Shown here: positions 24,801-35,262 of the stretch, piece by piece | Numbering within the stretch: position 1 is the stretch's first letter | How the letters are laid out: each line of letters starts with the position of its first letter | NCBI RefSeq assembly: GCF_035083965.1 | Contig: NC_089735.1 | Span: 10,814,001-10,878,000, forward strand | Direction of reading: 5' to 3' | Length of the DNA: 64,000 bases | Source of the DNA: Branchiostoma lanceolatum | Taxonomy: Eukaryota; Chordata; Leptocardii; Amphioxiformes; Branchiostomatidae | Notes under the pieces: generated by a model | The model's database searches: none | The model's input: only the letters and a program-made list of their open reading frames with translations | Told to the model about the DNA's origin: nothing | Position numbers and translations under genes: made by a program

Positions 24801-27800
24801 TGGTATGACTGCACTCATATTTAAAATTTTAATCGGAAAGAAAGTTGCCTGCTAGAAGCTGTTACGATGCATTGATGCGCGTTGATGTAATGATCTCGAA
24901 CGACTGAAACTACCACATATTTTCACGGTTAACCTATCCTACACATACCTACAGTAATTCAATCCTTCCTTTGGTATAATTTTGCATGCAACAATTTGAC
25001 ATGTTCCTCACTACCCTTTGGTGCCTGGTTGAATAGCTCATTTCAATCCCCATGTCTTTTCTTTTGCACCCCTCCCTCAACATCACGTAGAAAGAGGAGA
25101 AGAGTGCATTTGACCCCAGCGAAGGCAACAGAATTGCTACAATGCTGTTTTATGTGAGTCTTTCTTGTGTGACGTGACGTGGTGAAAGGGGCACGAGAAG
25201 CAAGACAGTAGCCAGCCGGCAAGGAACCTTAAAAATCTGTGTTTGAATCTTTTCAAATCTTCAGCATATACGTGATATCTTGGAGATGGCATGGCATCTG
25301 GTATCTCATGTTCATCCTGTGCTGGTTGGCTGCGTCAGGCTTCTTTGCGTCCGAGTCACGTTAGTGTTTACATGAACCCATTGAAATGAATAATCCAGCT
25401 GGACTCTCTAGCCCTGTATCCATCCTATTCTATGTCCAGTTTGCTCCTCTGATCACTTCTTTGCAGACTAATTTGGCCCCCATCCTCATTAGCATCCATA
25501 AGGGCTTCCTATGGGGGGTATGGAGAGTAGAATTTGGTAAAAATAGGGTGAATGATTGGCCAGGAGAATCAGTCCGCGGGAAGCAAATGGTGCCCTGCAA
25601 TCCTCTGGCAAATATTCTCCCTATAACCAGCGTAAGTAGTCTGATAGAGACTACATCCATATTGAGACCTTTGTTCCTCAAGTCCTGTATTATTTCAAGA
25701 ATCTAATATTTCTCAGAAGCAGTACTAAGTGTAACAGGATCAAATTTTGCATGCTTATTTGAACCCTTTTAATATGCTGTGGACAGTGTGACTTAGAGCC
25801 AATCAGAGATCTCAAATATTCAAATTCTAAGCGTTAGTCAGTTAAAGGATAGCCTAACTATTTGCCATGGGAATGAATTGGAGGAGCGAATTGGAGCTAG
25901 AATGAGATAGATACCAGGCTAGGACAATCCCCTATGTCAAGCGGAACATGTGTTCATTTCACTGGGTTTGTGGAAAACTAGCAGTGATGTTATGTAAGAT
26001 GTAACATTTTGCATGTGGTTCTTTCCCCTCACCCAGAAAGAAGAGGTAAATGCGTTCAAAGAACTTGGAACAGGAAACAGAATTGCTACCATGCTGTTCT
26101 ATGTGAGTTTGCCCCATTTTTGAAGCGGCAACGGTAACCCTTTTTTGCGAGCTCAGCTATGGCGTCCATATCATGAAAAGCGTTAAAATTACTTTTTTTT
26201 TCTTTACTGTGTCAAAAAATGAGGCTTACATGTTTTTGAAAATAAAGTGAAGGAAATATGTATATGGTAAGGTTTTTCCTCAACCGGCCTGTGAATTGTA
26301 CTAATTGTGTTGTCATATTGTAATGTCACAATCTATGTGAATAACAGAAAAGATGAAATACCAAATTTTCACAAACTTGCCACAAACTGACGAACAAGAC
26401 AATTTGCATGGTTAACATAATGAACATATCATTTCATGCTCTGCAGTAGCTCAATCTCTATTTCACTTAATAAATGTTTGTATTTTTTATTTTGTCTATT
26501 TCAAAGATCTAACCTACAGATATTTGTCCTTTTGACAAACTCCTTGGAGTAGAGAGAATTTTTAATTTGGTCACTTGATTTACATTCCTAGTGGCCCTTT
26601 TGTGTGATAGCTTTGCCAGGATCCCCCATGCAGACCCTCTTGTGTTCATCCCTGAACATTGAATGATAGTCATGATCCAGGTTCAAGTTCGGACCCAGAG
26701 CTGATCCCCTGGACCTGAATTGTACCTGGATGTTTTGGACCGCTCCCAGTATTGTTATATCTACATGTACTAACATAATACACATGTATCCTCCACCCTG
26801 AAAAATGTGCCTAAAGAAATCTCCAATGCAATGTCCCCCAGTATAATGCACTCTTGCATATCTAAACTGTACATACCTTTTGGTCCTGCACTAGAGATCT
26901 CTGACACATCTCTTTCAAGTGGCTGATATATACAATGTATACTGTATATGTAACCTGGCAGATAAATGTTAATGGATGTTATATTTTTTAACCTTTATCA
27001 CACCGAAGTAGCCATTTGAAACCCCATTTCCTATTGGTTACAGAGATAGGCAGCAGGGAGAAGGTTAAGATTCTGACTGGTGCTTACCCTTGTTTTTACT
27101 TGTACATGGACTTATTAAAAGAACATATCTACAATATTTTATCCTACCCTTCTTACAGATGAGTGATGTGGAAGCTGGAGGGGCCACTGTTTTCCCACAA
27201 GTTGGTGCCAGACTAATCCCAGAAAAGGTATGGAATTATTAAAATAAGGAAAATCAAATATAGTGTTTGATAAATCAGTGAAGGTTTGAAAATGGGGCCT
27301 CAGAAGGTATTTTGTTATCAAAATATACTTACCCTAACTCATTGCTTTTTTCATGTTGTTACATGTGTTTGTTGTAAATTTTAAACATTCAAGTTTGTCA
27401 AACTAGGTTATAAAGCTATAGGTCAAAGAATCAGTAGTACACACACACAAACACCTACAATATACAGATAGAATTACATCGGCTACTCTTCAAATACTTT
27501 TCCCATTAAGTTATTGAAAATGATGAGTTAGCTATGATAAGCATTACGAATCCTGTCTATAGTGACCACCTGTCCCTGTAGATTTTATTGGTACCCTGAG
27601 TGGTTTTCTTGGGTAGTGTTCCATTGCTTAGGGAGAGTACTAGATGAAAACTGTTACACATGGGTGATGTCTGTTTCAGGGAGCTGGTGCGTTCTGGTAC
27701 AACTTGTTTAGGAGTGGGGAGGGCGACATGCTGACCAGACATGCTGCTTGTCCCGTGCTGGTAGGAAGTAAATGGGGTAGGTGGACATGCAACATTTCCC

Positions 27801-28366
27801 AGCTTTCAGTTATGATAAGTTTATTCTTAAGTGGCAATTTTAGTCGGCCATTGCCAGAAGTATGACATTTTTGCCAACATTATGATGATGGAACAGATTC
27901 CAAGCTTGATTCAAATGTACAGAAAGCAACCTGACTGAAAGTGAAGGAAATCCTACGCATGACGTCAGGGTATAACTGTACCTTTGATTCCAAGCTCAAA
28001 CAATCATCTCATTAGGCCACACCATCTTGATTTCTTGGTTAACGGATTTTTTGAACAAATGCTAAATTCCAAAATCAACATGAAAACAGAATCTCAGAGG
28101 AAAGTCTGTACTTTGGTGCACACAGTTTCAGGGTGTGAACAGGGTCAGGTGCAACTTTTCACCCCAGCCTTCTGTTTTCATGATTTTTGTTGTTGCTAAA
28201 ATTTAAAAAAAAATCTGTTAACCAAGAAATTAAATTTGTGTGTCCTTAGGTCAACAAAATGTTAATCACATTTTGATTTTTCCACTGTATTACAGTGTCT
28301 AATAAGTGGATTCATGAACGAGGCCAAGAATTCCGCCGAAAATGTGGGCTGTCTCCGGAGGACTAG
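12816..28366 (+). CDS. P4HA: Prolyl 4-hydroxylase subunit alpha
   Basis: Collagen prolyl 4-hydroxylase catalytic subunit, a 2-oxoglutarate/Fe(II) ER enzyme. Exons: 12816-13009, 13540-13691, 14323-14466, 15678-15889, 17506-17557, 17741-17949, 18784-18960, one of 20271-20341/20417-20487, 22967-23066, 24625-24678, one of 25091-25153/26037-26102, 27159-27227, 27680-27776, 28296-28366 (TAG). All borders are GT-AG and phases agree, giving 554 or 555 residues (vertebrate enzymes about 530). Residues 1-26 form a signal peptide; about 28-150 is the dimerising N-terminal region; about 170-265 is the TPR-like peptide-substrate domain; the rest is catalytic. Iron ligands are His450 and Asp452 (HFD) and His521 (TRHAACP); Lys531 (VGSKW) binds 2-oxoglutarate. 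Numbering uses the 66-bp exon. No C-terminal KDEL is expected, since family members are retained through PDI. Confidence 0.95.
13221..13433. mobile_element. hAT-type MITE in P4HA intron 1
   Basis: A 213-bp element begins CAGGGCTG and ends GGCCCTG. It is flanked on both sides by the perfect 8-bp target duplication GTCATATC (13213-13220 and 13434-13441). CAGGG-type ends with 8-bp duplications are the signature of the hAT superfamily. There is no coding capacity. Confidence 0.85.
13735..14018 (+). mobile_element. tRNA-derived SINE, family A, in P4HA intron 2
   Basis: The head resembles a tRNA gene: A-box-like TAGTCCAGTGGCTAGCAG, then a B-box-like segment GATTTTGATCCCGG. It is followed by a body shared along its full length with 58962-59222 (CCCGACATGCACACTAC, AAAGGGTCGCAGTC, CTCTGTCACGACCAGTG, GAGATCACTTTC). 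A shorter piece of the same head occurs at about 35745-35850. Amphioxus genomes are known to carry tRNA-derived SINEs; exact family membership was not checked. Confidence 0.75.
14066..14120. repeat. (GA)n-(GT)n microsatellite
   Basis: A purine-rich GA/GAG tract runs directly into a short GT repeat inside P4HA intron 2. Confidence 0.9.
14589..15040. mobile_element. TIR element with 10-bp target duplication, P4HA intron 3
   Basis: The ends share an inverted TGCTGCGTACC (left near 14592, right GGTACGCAGCA). The perfect 10-bp direct repeat TATATGCAAT lies at 14579-14588 and 15041-15050. The interior is rich in CAGGTACAGGTACC words. A 9-10 bp duplication would fit Mutator-like elements, while an 8-bp duplication with two chance matches would fit hAT. 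It is non-coding. Confidence 0.8.
15060..15478. mobile_element. Diverged second copy of the TACAGGTACC element
   Basis: It starts about 20 bp after the previous element. Its left end (CTGCCTACCTAAATGG) and right end (GTATCATACTGTTATGCAGC) align with those of 14589-15040 but are more diverged, so it is an older insertion of the same family. Related copies lie at 7139-7530 and 19822-20172. Confidence 0.55.
16770..17300. other. Part of P4HA intron 4, repeat-like
   Basis: The segment runs from GTGCCCTAAGCGATTTC to CAGCGCCCTAATATTG and contains a GTGACGTCAC palindrome at about 17027-17036 (a CRE-type core). It looks like an interspersed repeat because of its sharp compositional change, but I found no second copy in the window. 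Confidence 0.3.
19822..20172. repeat. TACAGGTACC-family repeat copy, P4HA intron 7
   Basis: The left end AGGGCTGCATACC and right end GGTACGCCGCCCT are imperfect inverted repeats, similar to the termini at 14589-15040. The right part has the GGTACGGGTACCTAACC block. No clear target duplication. Confidence 0.5.
20271..20341 (+). CDS. P4HA: P4HA alternative exon 8a (71 bp)
   Basis: The acceptor is CCCCTCCAG and the donor GTGAGT. It encodes RRATIQNSITGELEHASYRI followed by SK, entering in phase 0 and leaving in phase 2, so that it joins the next exon as SKS-AWLQGWEH. Vertebrate P4HA1 has two consecutive homologous 71-bp exons (9 and 10) that are spliced mutually exclusively, and this exon is exactly 71 bp. 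Using both copies adds 142 bp and shifts the frame. Confidence 0.9.
20417..20487 (+). CDS. P4HA: P4HA alternative exon 8b (71 bp)
   Basis: The acceptor is TTCCCTAG and the donor GTAAGT, 75 bp after exon 8a. It encodes RRSTARNLVTGQYEPAFYRI followed by SK, homologous to exon 8a over its whole length and with the same phases. The very short intron between 8a and 8b (75 bp) may itself hinder joint inclusion, and joint inclusion would break the frame. Confidence 0.9.
20488..22966. other. P4HA intron 8, 2.5 kb
   Basis: No coding exon is seen between the 71-bp alternative pair and exon 9. It holds AT-rich DNA and the MITE-like element at 22566-22874. Short minus-strand open frames around 21056-21628 show no splice context or family resemblance. 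Confidence 0.5.
22566..22874. mobile_element. MITE-like element, family TGTATCTRTCCTATTCTA
   Basis: The left end TGTATCTGTCCTATTCTAG and the right end CTAGAATAGGATAGATACA are inverted repeats of about 20 bp. The same family occurs at 25410-25920. No coding capacity and no clear target duplication. Confidence 0.7.
23370..24343. mobile_element. Non-autonomous pogo/Tigger-like element in P4HA intron 9
   Basis: The left end CAGACGAAGCCACTTAATTG and the right end, whose reverse complement starts CAGTAGAATCCGCTTAACTG, are imperfect inverted repeats flanked by TA (23368-23369 and 24344-24345). Words of the type GGATAATTGCACC recur inside both ends as subterminal repeats. CAG-starting ends plus a TA duplication fit the pogo/Tigger branch of Tc1/mariner. 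No transposase frame is visible; the middle (23640-24110) is comparatively GC-rich, of unknown origin. Confidence 0.65.
25091..25153 (+). CDS. P4HA: P4HA alternative exon 11a (63 bp)
   Basis: Borders are CACGTAG| and |GTGAGT. It encodes EEKSAFDPSEGNRIATMLFY after an initial K, placed directly after the HFDFAR iron-ligand exon. It is homologous to the 66-bp exon at 26037, and both are phase 0-0. Joint inclusion would keep the frame but duplicate a core beta-strand segment, so mutual exclusion is the likely use. Vertebrate P4HA2 has an alternative pair (12a/12b) at this same place. Confidence 0.88.
25410..25920. mobile_element. MITE-like element between P4HA exons 11a and 11b
   Basis: The left end AGCCCTGTATCCATCCTATTC and right end AGATAGATACCAGGCT with GAGCTAGAATGAG are inverted repeats related to 22566-22874. 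It splits the spacer between the two alternative exons and so lengthens it. Confidence 0.6.
26037..26102 (+). CDS. P4HA: P4HA alternative exon 11b (66 bp)
   Basis: Borders are CACCCAG| and |GTGAGT. It encodes EEVNAFKELGTGNRIATMLF plus terminal Y. The FKELGTGNRIAT core is the form common to most P4HA proteins, so this is probably the ancestral or default version and 11a the derived one. It lies 883 bp downstream of 11a, with a MITE-family copy (25410-25920) between them. Confidence 0.9.
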
Positions 28367-31300
28367 CGACGGCCCCCCTCCCCCATACAGTAACCCTAGG
28401 CCCCACACAACCTAGCAGTACCTTGTATACAGTATGGGTTGGAACCCCAAACTGCTAAGTCATACATTTTACCTGTAGAGTTATACCTGGGTATTTTAGA
28501 TATCTTAAGAATGAACCTTTTGGAAGTAGACGCTCTTGCATCTGTCATTCAAAAAAATTCATTACTATAAAGTCGGAGCTTGGTGCTTTTTATTACTTGT
28601 TGTTGCCTTGTATTTTAAACTTAATGTGATGAATGATGTTTTACACCCAGTTTTTAAAGACAGTGAATTCTGGACTTCTTGCCATTTTATTGAGCGCTTA
28701 TTTAAGTTGTAACAAACTTACAGTAGAAAGGAATTTCTACATGCAATTTTTAAAAATGTGTATATGTACGACAACAAGTTGCACAATGGAGCTGAGAAGA
28801 TATTACAAAAGTAAACGTGCACTGTTAAACAATATGCAGAGCTTGATGCATTAACAGCTGAATTATTATAGAATGAAGTTCTCAAAGCTGGCATAGGAAC
28901 TAACTAATAGTCTATTCGAGCTCAAGTCTTAGATTAAACATGTTTAAAACTGTTAAAAACTCAGGAGCTTGAACAAAGTTTAGTATATGTAAACCTTAGA
29001 CAGCAAACTCAAAAACAACTCTCTGGTACTCTTTTAGACTATTTGAATTTTTCAAGGTTTCTAAAGAAATATTCTTGGTTTATTTTTAGATGCAAGCAAG
29101 ACATAGGAATTGTTGCTGATAAAATGCGTTGTTGGTACTTTTACAATCATGTTGAAATATATATTCAATGCTGATCTTTCTGTGCGTATTTTACTTTATT
29201 ATTGTCTTAGCATTGAAAATAACTTTTTCTGAGAGAATTTCATGATCTGTGAAACATATCATTTGTTTTCCGTAATGATATTCAGTGTACTGCAAAATAC
29301 CCAATAAGGTATGTATTTAGTACTTATTTGAAGACAAGGGTTACTGAAGAATTTACAACTCTACTTCCATGATGTAATGAGATGGATATGACAGGCTTGG
29401 TCAATGATTTGCAATTTGCCATCACACATGCCCACAAAGGACATATTGTCACGCCACCTAGCAGCAAAGATTAAAATGGCAGACACAATCTTCTGGCTAA
29501 TGTTTTTTGTGTGTCTTTTTAGCTTTTAGTTTTCACTGTAACCTGTTTGCAACACCTAGTGCAATGGGGATCAACATATAAAACTGCTTCTATAATAATA
29601 ATGATAATAATATCAGGTGTATTTGCAGCCAGTGCCACAGGCAGGTACCCAATGTGTAGGGTAATGAGGCTGTTTAACGTGTTCGAGGCACCTCCTCAAG
29701 CACGGGACCCCCGTTTTACGTCCCTCCCGGAAGACGATTTCGTGGAAAGCTTCGTGAGGCTACAGCAATCCGGACGTCCTTGGTTGGTCCTCCATCCAAG
29801 CACTGTCCGGACCGCGCGTTGCTTAACTTCCGAGATCGAGGGATCGGGTGTATCCAACGCGCCTGTTCTATCATTATTTTCAATACTTTTACAATTCTGA
29901 AATCACGATTAAAAGATTCCCACAAGGAAAAGTCCAGACATGGTTATAAAGCTGTCCATCAAAAGGCTAGTGTTGAAGGAAATGTTTAATTGTCTAGACC
30001 ATGGAAGTATTCTTTTCATGAATCAAAAGCGCCCTCTATCTATCAGTTGCAATACTGCAGCAGTAAGATGGCAGAATTCTGCAATGTGTCCCCACATAAA
30101 CTTCCACTTTACTGGCAGATACCAACATACACTAAATGCCATTGCAGTTGTGTTTTCTGAAGAACAATTGATAGTAAAGCTGTCATTTGATAATGATTAT
30201 TATCCGATGTTGCGTAGACAGTGATTTCCCTGGACACCAAAGTACATGTATGTCAACAAGCAAAGCGCTTCAGGCATTTTCAATGTGGTACACATGTCTA
30301 TTAACTTACCAATTTTGTCCCTTTATAATTACCTGGTTGTCAAGTGTCGTAGGGGCCCTGCAAAGCGACGTTGTTTATCAGCCTCCTCCATCCCACTCGG
30401 TACTGCATCATCGGGAGGACTGTTACGAGGGTCTTTCCCGTCCATTCTTTGATGTTGTCAGCCCGCTTTTTCTTTTGCCTCCAGGTTTTTCTTGCTCCAT
30501 TCACCGTACCTTATAGGATTACTTTGGACAGTCCATTGAACTCAATTATGTTTATCTCATTGTCCATAGCTATTTAATTTCCTTCTATTCAGTATACACC
30601 TTTCTCACAAGGTGGACATGATAGAATGAAAACAAGGCCAATGTGGCAAACATAAGACCGATCCTAACTGTCAATCACAATTAGCATTTCAACCAATGAT
30701 AAAATGGTAATAAGGGAATTGACCAATGAGGAAGTGACTGCATGTCCGTCAAATATCTGCATTTTTATTTTGCATTGCTACATTTTCCATGGGATCGGTC
30801 AACGTGGCTCTAAATTTTGTAATCTTTTCTATGTATTGCACTAGTTATATTGATAATTGGATATCATATCTTAAAGTTTTTTGATTTGCAAGGAAAGCTA
30901 AATCTGTAGATAATTTTGTTTGCCTCATTGGCCTCGTTTTCATTCTATCATGTCCGCCGTGTGAGAAAGGTGTATATTGTCTTTCAGGTGTATTGTTAGG
31001 AGACTTTCAAAGTGGCAGTGTTGTTTTATGTTGTTTATAACCACTTCATTTGTAACATGGTCCAGGTAAGTTATACCAAGGATTTTTCTGAGACATTCAT
31101 TTCCACTGACAGTACCCTTCTTTGGAGCTCAGCATTCAGTGTGCATGATTCACAAGAATAGAGGGAGATTGAAAGTACAAGAGGCTGTAGAAGTCTTAGT
31201 TTGGACCTTATGCTAATATTTTATAGATCAGTTTCAGTTTGTCAAGTACTTTTAGTGTCATTGCTGCACAGGCCAAAATCTCAGGTTTTGGGCCTTCTTC

Positions 31301-32780
31301 ACTTAGTTATAATTGCTCATAAGTATTTTAACTTCTTGACAGTCTCTAATACTTGTCCTCTGAAGGCCGATTTCTTACTTCTGCTTTTAGAGGGTGCCAC
31401 ATTAGGCTCTCTTGGTGGTTATGATTTTTACCAGATGCAGAAATGTAAACTTATCAACACATTCTTTTCAGGCTGATTATGTCTTATGATATAGTTTTGA
31501 TTTGATTTTTTGTGCGCACACAGTAGTGTCATTGTTGCAGCTCTGAACATTTTTCAGCCACCGCGTTTTGATGAAGATACAACTAGAAGTGGGCTCTTTT
31601 ATTCTCCCACTTAAACCGTTCCCATGTTTAATACCCGGTATACATGAATTCCATATACAGGTTGTTCATATAAAAGTAACCAAGAGCTGTTAAGGTGGGG
31701 GGTGCACCCACTGTCGTGCATTTTCATCAAAACCAGTTTGCTGAAAGATGTTAAGAGCTGCAAACATTTATAGTATGATGGTATCAGTCCTTGTTATGTT
31801 GGCTACATAAGCTATCGTGTCCACACTTTCAAGACTAGCATCTGTAAGAACATACTTATATTTCAAAATATTTGAATCAATGATCACGAAAATAAATAAC
31901 ACCACTCATGTGTACAGTAGAATAACAGTTGTTGTATTAATTAATTTCAGATTTGTTACAGCAAAGTAATAAAACAGGACAGGGGTAACATCCTTTTCAA
32001 CCCCGGAACAACTTTTAAAATGATTTATTATGACACAAATCATCATCATAGCAAAAAAGATACTAATACACACTGCTACAACTATATACATGTAGAATAC
32101 AATTACCAATACAAATACATATAGCAAAATAGTTGGCAATGAAAGAGTTGGTAAGTATGGGAGCTCCTGTTAATTATATAAGATGGCACCCTGAATAAAG
32201 TCCATATACAATAGATACAGATGCAAGTAAACCTTATGATGATAGACTGCGATGCAGCTATAAGCAATGATCAGAGAAAGTATTATTGAATGCTCTCGAA
32301 CCACATTAGAGTGGACAGTCCATAGTCTCCTTTCAAAACACTTTTGATAGTTCCAAGACTTGACAAGAATCAACATGTTTTCATCAAAACTTTGGCATTT
32401 TCTAGTCGTTTACACGACAGTATTACACAATGTTAACGACATCACAATCAATATCAGTAGTTCATGTCTTGTGGAAAGCATTTTGCTTTATACCTTTTGT
32501 CACTACAATTTGCTTTAGATGAGTGTATGTCATACTGAAGCACCTATGAACTGTACAGGGGAATGTTGCAATAATCTTGATAATCACTAGATGTCACTAA
32601 ATGACTACTGCCTACGTATGTTGAATGTCACACTGTGAACATCTACTATTAGGCCACAGCAAGCGAATTTTATGGATGACGTGCACATTGATTTTAGCTT
32701 GATTTCAGAAAAAAATCCGCTCTCCAGCGATGGACAATTGACAAGAAATTCATTCTATCTGTTCACCCAGCACCCAGGCT
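28367..32780. other. P4HA 3' flank, gene-poor
   Basis: AT-rich sequence that should contain the P4HA 3' untranslated region; no strong AATAAA is close to the stop codon. A GC-rich island at about 29650-29870 shares words with 44160-44250 (CGAGG, GGGACC, TTTTACGTCC / TTCACGTCC) and looks like a SINE-type repeat. A 384-bp MITE lies at 30593-30976. No convincing exon on either strand. Confidence 0.45.
30593..30976. mobile_element. MITE with about 60-bp terminal inverted repeats
   Basis: Starts TATACACCTTTCTCAC and ends GTGAGAAAGGTGTATA. The inverted match continues inward for about 60 bp (through CATGATAGAATGAAAAC and AAGGCCAATG). The outermost TA on each side may be the target duplication, fitting a Tc1/mariner-type MITE. 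No coding capacity. Confidence 0.8.
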
Positions 32781-35262
32781 AGTGTATTTGTAGAAGTGAC
32801 ACTAGTGAGGTACATTAAGCCATGTGTGTAGTTGTAGAAGTAACACTAGTGTGCTAGCCTTCAGTGAAGTTGTAGAGATGACACCAGTGTGGTAGCCTTG
32901 AGTGCACTTGTAGAAGTGACACTAGTGAGGTACATTAAGCCATGTGTGTAGTTGTAGAAGTAACACTAGTGTGCTAGCCTTCAGTGAAGTTGTAGAGATG
33001 ACACCAGTGTGATAGCCTTGAGTGCACTTGTAGAAGTGACACTAGTGAGGTACATTTGTAGCCATGTGTGTAGTTGTAGAAGTAACACTAGTGTGCTAGC
33101 CTTCAGTGAAGTTGTAGAGATGACACCAGTGTGGTAGCCTTGAGTGCACTTGTAGAAGTGACACTAGTGAGGTACATTTGTAGCCATGGGTGTAGTTGTA
33201 GAAGTGACACTAGTGTGCTAGCCTTCAGTGAAGTTGTAGAGATGACACCAGTGTGATAGCCTTGAGTGCACTTGTAGAAGTGACACTAGTGAGGTACATT
33301 TGTAGCCATGGGTGTAGTTGTAGAAGTAACACTAGTGTGCTAGCCTTCAGTGAAGTTGTAGAGATGACACCAGTGTGGTAGCCTTGAGTGCACTTGTAGA
33401 AGTGACACTAGTGAGGTACATTTGTAGCCATGGGTGTAGTTGTAGAAGTAACACTAGTGTGCTAGCCTTCAGTGAAGTTGTAGAGATGACACCAGTGTGA
33501 TAGCCTTGAGTGCACTTGTAGAAGTGACACTAGTGAGGTACATTTGTAGCCATGGGTGTAGTTGTAGAAGTAACACTAGTGTGCTAGCCTTCAGTGAAGT
33601 TGTAGAGATGACACCAGTGTGGTAGCCTTGAGTGCACTTGTAGAAGTGACACTAGTGAGGTACATTTGTAGCCATGGGTGTAGTTGTAGAAGTGACACTA
33701 GTGTGCTAGCCTTCAGTGAAGTTGTAGAGATGACACCAGTGTGATAGCCTTGAGTGCACTTGTAGAAGTGACACTAGTGAGGTACATTTGTAGCCATGGG
33801 TGTAGTTGTAGAAGTAACACTAGTGTGCTAGCCTTCAGTGAAGTTGTAGAGATGACACCAGTGTGGTAGCCTTGAGTGCACTTGTAGAAGTGACACTAGT
33901 GAGGTACATTTGTAGCCATGGGTGTAGTTGTAGAAGTAACACTAGTGTGCTAGCCTTCAGTGAAGTTGTAGAGATGACACCAGTGTGGTAGCCTTGAGTG
34001 CACTTGTAGAAGTGACACTAGTGAGGTACATTAAGCCATGTGTGTAGTTGTAGAAGTAACACTAGTGTGCTAGCCTTCAGTGAAGTTGTAGAGATGACAC
34101 CAGTGTGATAGCCTTGAGTGCACTTGTAGAAGTGACACTAGTGAGGTACATTTGTAGCCATGGGTGTAGTTGTAGAAGTAACCCTAGTGTGCTAGCCTTC
34201 AGTGAAGTTGTAGAGATGACACCAGTGTGGTAGCCTTGAGTGCACTTGTAGAAGTGACACTAGTGCGGTACATTTGTAGCCATGGGTGTAGTAGTAGAAG
34301 TAACACTAGTGTGCTAGCCTTCAGTGAAGTTGTAGAGATGACACCAGTGTGATAGCCTTGAGCGCACTTGTAGAAGTGACACTAGTGAGGTACATTTGTA
34401 GCCATGGGTGTAGTTGTAGAAGTAACACTAGTGTGCTAGCCTTCAGTGAAGTTGTAGAGATGACACCAGTGTGATAGCCTTGAGTGCACTTGTAGAAGTG
34501 ACACTAGTGAGGTACATTTGTAGCCATGGGTGTAGTTGTAGAAGTAACACTAGTGTGCTAGCCTTCAGTGAAGTTGTAGAGATGACACCAGTGTGGTAGC
34601 CTTGAGTGCACTTGTAGAAGTGACACTAGTGAGGTACATTTGTAGCCATTGGTGTAGTTGTAGAAGTAACACTAGTGTGCTAGCCTTCAGTGAAGTTGTA
34701 GAGATGACACCAGTGTGATAGCCTTGAGTGCACTTGTAGAAGTGACACTAGTGAGGTACATTTGTAGCCATGGGTGTAGTTGTAGAAGTAACACTAGTGT
34801 GCTAGCCTTCAGTGAAGTTGTAGAGATGACACCAGTGTGGTAGCCTTGAGTGCACTTGTAGAAGTGACACTAGTGAGGTACATTTGTAGCCATGGGTGTA
34901 GTTGTAGAAGTAACACTAGTGTGCTAGCCTTCAGTGAAGTTGTAGAGATGACACCAGTGTGGTAGCCTTGAGTGCACTTGTAGAAGTGACACTAGTGAGG
35001 TACATTTATAGCCATGAGTAGTTGAAGAAAGCTAGAATTGAAACATAGTGTGGTAACCTTGAGCTTACTTGTAGAAGTGACACTAGTCTGGTAGCATTGA
35101 ATGCACTTGTAGAAGTGAAACTAGTCTGGTAGCTTTGAAAGAAGTGAAACTAGTCTGGTAGCTTTGAATGCACTTGTAGAAGTGACACTAGTGTGGTAGC
35201 CTTGAATGCACTTGTAGAAGTGACATTAGTGTAGTTGTAGAAATGACACCGGTGTCATAACC
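32781..35262. repeat. 122-bp minisatellite, about 18 units
   Basis: From about 32787 to 35015 a unit of 122 bp (120 bp where a 2-bp variant occurs near the GCCATG word) repeats about 18 times. Each unit is itself three related sub-units of about 40 bp built around GTAGAAGTGACACTAGTG, GTAGAAGTAACACTAGTGTG and GTAGAGATGACACCAGTGTG. Two versions (GTGGTAGCC and GTGATAGCC) alternate for most of the array, giving a 244-bp higher-order period. From 35040 on the array decays into short degenerate sub-units. No open frame runs through it and it lies between genes. Confidence 0.95.

Noticed and set aside
32781..35262. Regularly spaced repeats that could be taken for a CRISPR array
   Set aside because: Units are 122 bp and contiguous with no unique spacers, and the host is a eukaryote. 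It is a minisatellite.
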